Assembly (NCBI RefSeq): GCF_910594005.1
Contig: NC_057834.1
Location: forward strand, 43,494,537 to 43,558,536
Reading direction: 5' to 3'
DNA: 64,000 bases
Source: Cervus elaphus
Taxonomy: Eukaryota > Chordata > Mammalia > Artiodactyla > Cervidae
The notes beneath the pieces are model-generated. The model was not told the origin of the DNA. It was given only the letters and a program-made list of their open reading frames with translations, and did no database searches. Made by a program: the position numbers and the translations under genes. Below, piece after piece: positions 56,625-64,000 of the stretch (positions are counted from its first letter, which is position 1; each line of letters starts with the position of its first letter).

Positions 56625-59600
56625 ATGGAAGAGGGCTTCAGAGACCGGGCAGCTTTCATCCGTGGGGCCAAAGACATTGCCAAGGAAGTCAAGAAGCATG
56701 CAGCCAAGAAGGTGGTGAAGGGCCTGGACAGAGTCCAGGACGAATATTCCCGGAGATCCTACTCTCGTTTTGAGGAGGAGGACGATGATGATGACTTCCC
56801 TGCCCCTGCTGATGGCTATTACCGCGGGGAAGGGGCCCAGGATGAGGAGGAAGGCGGCGCATCTAGCGATGCCACGGAGGGCCACGATGAGGATGATGAG
56901 ATCTACGAGGGGGAATATCAGGGCATCCCCCGGGCAGAGTCTGGGGGCAAAGGCGAGCGGATGGCAGATGGGGCGCCCCTGGCTGGAGTGAGGGGGGGCT
57001 TGGGTGATGGGGAGGGTCCTCCGGGAGGGCGGGGAGAAGCACAGCGGCGGAAAGAACGGGAAGAGCTAGCCCAGCAGTATGAAGCCATACTGCGGGAGTG
57101 CGGCCACGGCCGCTTCCAGTGGACACTGTACTTCGTGCTTGGTCTGGCGCTGATGGCCGACGGCGTCGAGGTCTTTGTGGTGGGGTTCGTGCTGCCCAGT
57201 GCTGAGAAAGACATGTGCCTGTCTGACTCCAACAAAGGCATGCTGGGTAAGGCACGCTGCGCTCCGGCGCATCCCGCCCCGAACTCTGCAAAACAGTTCT
57301 CTGTACCCGAGAACTGCTCCTGTCCTCACCACTGCATTCCTGGGGACTCTGGTCCCAAGATGTACCCGGGAGGGCTCAGGGTTCCTCTGACCTGCTCTCC
57401 GCCTCCCCTCCCCCGACCCTGACACCCTCCTCTGGAGGTTGGGTCATGGTGAGGTTGCTTGTGCAAGAGAAAAGGCAGCTGGGCTGGGGCTGGGGCCTGT
57501 AGTTGGGGGGTGGTCTGCTTAGTTCTGTAGGAGACGGCTGTGGTGGGATGGACCCCCATTTAGTGTTTCTTCCAAGTATTTCCTCTTGTTATCCTGATTC
57601 CTTCCCCTTTTGGGGGGTACAAGAAGGCAGTATCCAAACTCCCTGATTTAAATGAGGAGAGTCAGTTTGGGGTGGTGGGGGGCTGGGGAGAATCCAGCCA
57701 GAGAAGCTGGTCACACTTGTTCTTGGTTAGCATTGGGAATGTTCAGGGGCCAGCGAGTGATCTTTAATGGCCCTTCCTGATGGAGATCCCAAGGGAGGAA
57801 ATTCCCTAAAAGGGAATCCCTCAGAAGGGATCAGGTCTTGCTCTGTCACCAAGTTGCCACGAGATCTTGGCCAGTTTCCTTCTCCCTCGGGCTGGGCTTG
57901 GGCCTGGGTAAAATGCAGAGTTTGGAGTAGATAACTTTTAAGACCAATTCCAACTCTGATTTTATGAAGGAAGAAAGGAACAGGGGAGTTTTGGGACCAG
58001 AAGTATTGGAACTGGAAGGAATAAAAAATGGATTTATATGTGGGCTTCCGTGGTGGCTCTGTAAAGAATCTGCCTGTAATGCAGGAGACTGGGGTTTGAT
58101 CCCTGGGTCGGGAAGTTACCCTGGAGAAGGAAATGGCAACCCACTCCAGTGTTCTTTCCTGGAGAATTTCAGGGACAGAAGAGCCTGTGGGCTACAGTCC
58201 ATGGGGTCGCAAAGAGTTGGACACAACTGAGTGATTTTCACTTTCACTTTTGTGTGTGTGTGATTTCCTGGGAGGATTGAAGGAACGGAGCCTCTTTCCC
58301 AAGGAACATGAGAGACACCTCCTGCAGCTTGGAGGGCATCAAGTCAGAGAGGCTAGAGGGGATCCTGGGAGGGTCTGGGAATCTAGGCAGATCCACTTCT
58401 CATTCCAGGCAAGCTAGAGATGGGGGTATTGTGTATGCATGTGTGTGTGTGTGTGTGTGTCTGTGAGGCAGCAAGAGAGTGTGAGCGAGCAAGAAGGAAT
58501 GAGAGGGAAAGAAAGGAGAATTCTAGGGTTGTCCCCTGTCTGCATCTCTGCCTTTGAACCTCCAGGCTGCAGAGATGACCTTCCATCTTTGCTCATGTAA
58601 TGCATCCTCTCTCACTTGATCTCATCTCTGGGTAGACTTAGCTCCTACAAGTCCTTCAGATCCTCTGTCCATGCTGCTGTAGTTTCAGCTCATTTAAATG
58701 TCTGGCGAGTGGGAGAACCTTGGTGTGTCTGCTCATACCCCTCCTGCCTCTGTTCTTCTCCTTCAGGCCTCATTGTCTACCTGGGCATGATGGTGGGAGC
58801 CTTCCTCTGGGGAGGGCTGGCTGATCGGCTGGGTCGGAGACAGTGTCTGCTCATCTCACTCTCAGTCAACAGTGTCTTCGCCTTTTTCTCATCTTTCGTC
58901 CAGGGTTATGGCACTTTCCTTTTCTGCCGTCTCCTTTCTGGGGTTGGGTGAGTGTTCCCCTCATGAGCCCCTGGAAGGCAGGGCTGCGCCTTGGTTGCTG
59001 TTATACCTCTAGGGCCCTGCATACTGCCAGGCACACCAGCTATACCTCAAATATGTGTGAGCTGAATGAATGAACTCCCCTCCCTTCAGGCCAGTTTCTC
59101 CCTGTCCAGGACCTGTCTACTGTCTGTCCAGATTGCCATTCCATATCTGGTTCACTCCTGAGTCTGCCACCCTACCTTTCAGTTCTATTCTGAGTCTGGT
59201 TCCCTCAAGAGACCCAGTGGGGCTCAACTTCACCCCTGGGTATCTGTGGTTATCCCCTTCCCAGAGTATAAATATTTCCTGCATTCAACAACAAACCTTG
59301 TTCATACCCATACCTGCCAGAACTCTGAAGTCTTGAGCCACCCAACTTCTACACTTCCTCTGCCACCTGCATGTACCCTCTGCATTGTCTCCCAGCTCTC
59401 TTCTGGCTTGCTTCCTCAGAATCCTCTTGTTCTTCCTTTGGGGATTTTCCCTCTTTCCTGTGAGTATCAGCTCTCCCTTCCAACTCTGTAGTCATCTTCA
59501 AGATTCAATGTTTGTTCCTTACCATTCCCTGAGAACTGCCTGACTGTTTCCCAGGGTCCCAAGGATGGGTGCCTGATGGCTGGTGGTGAGGGAGCTTATA

Positions 59601-62600
59601 GTGCATGTTGTGAGGAGTAGTTTCTCTTTAAAAGGTTCAGAAGATGAAAGGGACTTGGGGATCCAGAGCAGTGGGGTATGGGATCAGGAATATGGCCATT
59701 TTCTAATGCTGAAATTCTTGCAATGCCCTCCAGGATTGGAGGGTCCATCCCCATCGTCTTCTCCTATTTCTCGGAGTTTCTGGCACAGGAGAAACGTGGG
59801 GAGCATTTGAGCTGGCTCTGCATGTTTTGGATGATTGGTGGAGTGTACGCAGCTGCTATGGCCTGGGCCATCATCCCCCACTATGGTGAGCAGCCCCCAG
59901 AAGATGCACCCCAGACTCTCTCTCCTCTCCTGTGCTCCCTATGGTAGGACCCTACAGCCTTTAGCCTCTCTGCTGACACTGTGACTCTGTCCTTGCCAGG
60001 ATGGAGCTTTCAGATGGGGTCTGCTTACCAGTTCCACAGCTGGAGGGTCTTTGTCCTCGTCTGCGCTTTCCCTTCTGTGTTTGCCATTGGGGCTCTGACC
60101 ACACAGCCTGAAAGCCCCCGTTTCTTCCTGGAGGTGATTGGGGCTGGGGCTGGGCTGGGGGGAGGGCAGCAGGGGCTCCTGCGTTCAAACACCCACCATG
60201 GGCTGGGTCTGGTCCACGTGGCAGCCTTCCTTTCTCAGGGTCCAAGGTCTGGGGGGCCTTGATTTCACTTCCTTTGTCTTAGAATATGTTTCCAGGGGAG
60301 TTCCGTGGGTGTTAAAACCAGAGGACCTGCTTCACCACGGGTGGCTTAGGGTTTTGCAGGCAGGGGTCCTGATCCTGGCCCTGACGTTATGGTTCAAAAG
60401 AGGATCCTCCAGCCCACTCATCGCCCCTCCACTTTATCCTGACCCAGCAGGGTGAGGATGCTCCTCCTGCTCTGACTACATACTTGCCCAGCATCTTCAT
60501 TTCCCCCTTTTCAGTTTCTCTTTCCATTGTGCCAGGGGATCCCCGACTCTTGCCCAAGCCTGGTTATCTCTTGCTGTGCTCCCCCTTGGGCTCTTTCGGA
60601 GTGGTTGGTGGATGTGTCCCTAGGTCAGGTTGTGGGAGAGGGATCTGTAGCCCTGGGTCAGGAAGGGGCTGACCCAGATATGGGGATTGTTTCTGTGGCT
60701 CTAGAATGGGAAGCATGATGAGGCCTGGATGGTACTGAAGCAGGTCCATGACACCAACATGCGCGCCAAGGGGCATCCTGAGCGAGTCTTCTCGGTAAGC
60801 CACAGTCCTCCCCTCAGTCCTCCGAGTGCCCACACCTGGCCCCTCCCTGGACTCCTCCCCTCACTCACATCCACCTTCCTAGGCCACACTGAGATCTCAG
60901 TGGGATCTCTTAGGGTATCATGTCTCCCTCCCATCTCCCACTTTGCTACCGCAGGAGAAACTGGGGTACTTGGAAGGGCTGGAAAGTACAGACTAAGTGA
61001 CTGCTCACTCCTTCTTTTGACCCCAGGTAACCCACATTAAGACAATTCATCAGGAGGATGAGTTGATTGAAATCCAGTCAGACACAGGGACCTGGTACCA
61101 GCGCTGGGGGGTCCGGGCCTTGAGCCTGGGAGGGCAGGTAATGGGGGAAGGGATGGTGGAGAGATGGAGAGGAAGGCAGGGCTGGAGCCTGGGTGTGGGG
61201 GTGATGGGTGAACTGGAGGGAGGTGGTAGGGCAGAAAAATGAGGATCTGGAGGTGCTAGAACTACTGGCTGGCAGCCGCTGTATGACTTTGTCCTATTCC
61301 ACCTAGGTCTGGGGGAATTTTCTCTCTTGTTTTGGCCCAGAATACCGCCGCATCACTCTGATGATGATGGGTGTGTGGTTCACCATGTCATTCAGGTGAG
61401 GAGCTGGGTGGGGTGGGTCGGAAGTGCTGGATGTGATGGTCTGTGGGTTGGGAGAGAGGTGGAGAAAATGGAAATGAAGGGGATGAATGATGAGGGAAGG
61501 TGCTGTTTGGATCCCCTCTGATACTCCACCCGGCTCGTCTACCTCACTCCTTAATCCAACAAACTTATAGGCAGAACAGTATTAAGTTTCTATTCTGTGC
61601 CACGTACTCTGCTGGGATGGAATAGATGTGGTCTCAGTCCTCACGGAGATTACATTTTGGTCTAGGAGCCAGACAAACTAGCTGTAATGAGGAGTGCCAC
61701 GGTGGGGGATGTGCACTGGGAACAGGCGAACGGGCTTCCCGGCCCAGATCGCTGGTAGGCTGGAGAGGGGATGTAAGTCCTGAGGGATGAATAGGAGTTA
61801 GGCTGAGGGTGGGATGGGGAAGACTGTTTTATTTAAACAGAAGGTAGAGCAAATGCCTGGGAGGTAAGAATAGGCGGGAAGGTTAGAAAAACATGAAGTC
61901 CCCCAGAACCACAGCAGTTGGTGAAAGATGAGATGAGGTGAGAGATGAGGTTGGGGAGATGAGCACGGTCCTAACATGGGCTGACTCCTCTGTTTCTTTC
62001 TCCTTCTGGATTGTGTGGTTCTAATCCATGAGCCCTGATTCCATTGCCCTTGACGCTTCAGCTACTATGGCCTGACTGTCTGGTTTCCCGACATGATCCG
62101 CCATCTCCAAGCGGTGGACTATGCAGCCCGCACCAAAGTGTTTCCTGGGGAACGCGTGGAACATGTGACTTTTAACTTCACCTTGGAGAATCAGATCCAC
62201 CGAGGGGGACAGTACTTCAATGACAAGTATGTGGGGATCTTTGGGCTTCACCCCTTCCATCCCTCCTACCCTTTGCCTTTTTTGTGAGCCTGGGGGTTCA
62301 GAGACAAGGTGTTTGGGGGCAAAGACCTGTGGTTCTTCTCAATCCTGCAGCTTCCTGTCTTACTTCACTGTTACTTCATGAGTGTTGGAGGAGGGTATAA
62401 GAATGAAGGGAAGGTGGCTTTCATCATCCTGGCTTTACAGGTTCATTGGGCTACGTCTGAAGTCAGTGTCCTTTGAGGACTCCCTATTTGAGGAGTGTTA
62501 CTTCGAGGATGTCACATCCAGCAACACATTTTTCCGCAACTGCACATTCATCAACACCGTGTTCTATAACACTGGTAAGGTGGGATGGCTAGAGGCTGAC

Positions 62601-63636
62601 AGACCAAAGGATTGGGTGGACCCTGAGCTGGAGAAAGGGAACCTTCTTCATTCCCTAACTCAGAGTTCTCAAGCTGAGCTCTTCAGAGCCTTGGAGGTGA
62701 TAGGGGGGCCTGTTAGTTACTACCAGCAATTACAAAAATCTAATGGTAATTGATCATTTTTCTGTAATAAGTAGAACATCTGATGAAAACATCAAGTTTG
62801 CTTTTGGCTAGAATTGAAACAACTCAATATTGTGATATTAATGCACTTTTGAAGAGGGCAAAATCATTCAAAAGAGCAGCCTTGGAAAAAAAAGAAAAAA
62901 CAATAAAAGGGATATTTGGTGGAGAAAAGGGAGTCAGGGCCTTAATCCTTTGCTTTAACAGGGATTCTCAAACTATATGCACAGGAAGTGCTGGTTTTGT
63001 GAGCTAGACTGAGGTTTCCCACCTCTAAATGGAGTGCTAAATGAGTTTTCCTATCTTGCAGGAAAAAATAATGGATAGGACTTCTAAGGCTTTTTAATAT
63101 TTTGCTCAGTAATTCATCCTAAACTTATGACTCTGCTACTACTTGTAATTAGCTAGAGCAGACAAAAAGAATGAACAAGAAAGCAGTAGACATCATTAAG
63201 GAGAAAATATGGAAACAGCCAAGTGCATTGTTTCATTTCTGGTCATTTTGTGACATAAAAGGATCCTAGCTCCTATGGTGATGTCATCTGATATTTTGCC
63301 ATAGTGTCCTGACTGATTCTGAGAGCCCCGCCTGCTAAACCCCTCAGAGGCACAGCCCTGGGCATGAGCACTAGCAGCCCCCCTCTCACACGTGCCATGA
63401 CTGTCTGCCCGTCTTGCCTTCGCCCCCAGACCTGTTTGAGTACAAGTTTGTGAACAGCCGTCTGGTGAATAGCACATTCCTGCACAACAAGGAGGGCTGC
63501 CCCCTGGACGTGACGGGGACGGGTGAAGGCGCCTACATGGTGTATTTTGTCAGCTTCTTGGGGACGCTGGCTGTGCTTCCTGGGAACATTGTGTCCGCTC
63601 TGCTCATGGACAAGATTGGCAGGCTCCGAATGCTTG
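56625..63636 (+). CDS. SV2A: SV2A synaptic vesicle glycoprotein 2A, codons 1-628 (3' end beyond window)
   Basis: Coding exons seen: 56625-57246, 58767-58947, 59734-59885, 60000-60133, 60705-60794, 61027-61137, 61307-61395, 62062-62226, 62441-62574, 63430-63636. All are in phase; 1885 nt reach codon 629 of about 742. The protein is a 12-span MFS-fold transporter-like protein of synaptic vesicles that modulates Ca2+-triggered release and synaptotagmin trafficking. It is the target of levetiracetam and a neuronal receptor for botulinum neurotoxin A (family knowledge). The cytosolic N-terminus (about 1-165) has a Lys-rich start and Asp/Glu-rich stretches. The first helix begins near FQWTLYFVLGLALMADG. 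An MFS-type loop GGLADRLGRRQ follows helix 2. The large luminal loop after helix 7 carries three N-glycosylation sequons at Asn498, Asn548 and Asn573. The remaining exons lie past base 64,000. Confidence 0.96.
58040..58245 (+). mobile_element. Bov-tA SINE in SV2A intron 2
   Basis: GGGCTTCCGTGGTGGCTCTG through AGAGTTGGACACAACTGAGTG, then a CACTTTCACTTTTG tail running into a GT repeat. Apart from the 3' neighbour L2 scrap, it is the only young repeat in the SV2A coding span. Confidence 0.92.
58436..58462. repeat. (TG)n microsatellite
   Basis: About 11 GT units in SV2A intron 2. Confidence 0.85.
58970..59072 (+). repeat. LINE-2 3' end relic
   Basis: AGGGCTGCGCCTTGG, ATACCTCTAGGGCCCTGC and the terminal GAGCTGAATGAATGAAC pattern of L2, immediately after an SV2A exon donor. 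Confidence 0.6.
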
Positions 63637-64000
63637 GTAAGGGCGAGAGGCTGGGTGGTGGTGTGTCACAACTGGCCAGGAAGCTGGGGGGAGGGCATGG
63701 CCGTCACCAGGCTTCTCACCTTAGTCTGTGGAAAGCTTAGCCAGAGAAGGGTCTCACGTCTTCTGCTTGGAGGGAGTGGGGGGAGGTGGGGGCTGCATGA
63801 CCAGGCGGGGTCTGGTGAGGAAGCTCCTCTGGGGATAGGAGGTGGGCAGAATAGCAAGTCTAGGGTACAGGCTTTGGGGTCATGGGTTCTGAATCTCAGC
63901 TCTACTGCCTTCTTAGCTAAGTTACTCACCTCTGCGAACCCAGCTGTCTCATCTGCAACATGGCAGTGATGACAGTACCTCTTAGGAGGCTGAATTATTA

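Noticed and set aside
1..64000. Search for CRISPR arrays, operons, phage or bacterial systems
   Set aside because: Intron-exon genes and ruminant retroelements throughout. The direct repeats seen are target-site duplications, microsatellites or SINE copies.

Overview
The window is mammalian nuclear DNA from a bovid ruminant, most likely cattle or a close relative. The intron-exon genes are conserved vertebrate ones. The interspersed repeats give the clade: many Bov-tA SINEs, several CHR-type tRNA-derived SINEs, and two RTE-BovB LINE fragments that still carry the (ACTGAA)n-type 3' tail. This is the segment syntenic with human 1q21. Four genes lie head to tail on the + strand: OTUD7B, MTMR11, SF3B4 and SV2A.

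Layout. (1) 1-27,800: OTUD7B, an OTU-family deubiquitinase. All eleven coding exons are here and splice to an 843-codon frame; the noncoding first exon(s) lie upstream of the window. A roughly 5.2 kb 3'UTR follows, almost free of young repeats. (2) 28,945-37,700: MTMR11, a catalytically dead myotubularin, in 17 coding exons (695 codons). A Bov-tA SINE sits in its 3'UTR. (3) 38,593-42,275: SF3B4, the U2 snRNP protein SAP49, in 6 exons (424 codons), behind a compact CpG-rich promoter with YY1- and ETS-like sites. (4) 42,280-52,400: about 10 kb of intergenic DNA made largely of nested SINEs, LINEs and old MIR/L2/L1 relics. (5) 52,400-64,000: SV2A, the synaptic-vesicle glycoprotein, with a noncoding first exon in a G-rich promoter. 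Its coding exons run from 56,625 to the last one visible (ending 63,636, codon 628). The rest of the gene lies beyond the window.

The four genes do not form a functional pathway: ubiquitin editing, a phosphoinositide pseudophosphatase, splicing, and neurotransmitter release. Their order is conserved synteny. I found no undescribed gene system. The most interesting signals are architectural. OTUD7B intron 10 carries a diverged copy of about 200 bp of the gene's own last exon, which before a later L1 insertion lay only about 30 bp from that exon. Two retroelements have inserted, with recognisable target-site duplications, into the branch-point or acceptor neighbourhood of OTUD7B exons. The C-terminal frame of MTMR11 ends early relative to human.

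Exon borders were set by hand from GT/AG sites, phase continuity and recalled family protein sequence. Repeat names come from recognised consensus strings; no search was run, so subfamily names are approximate.
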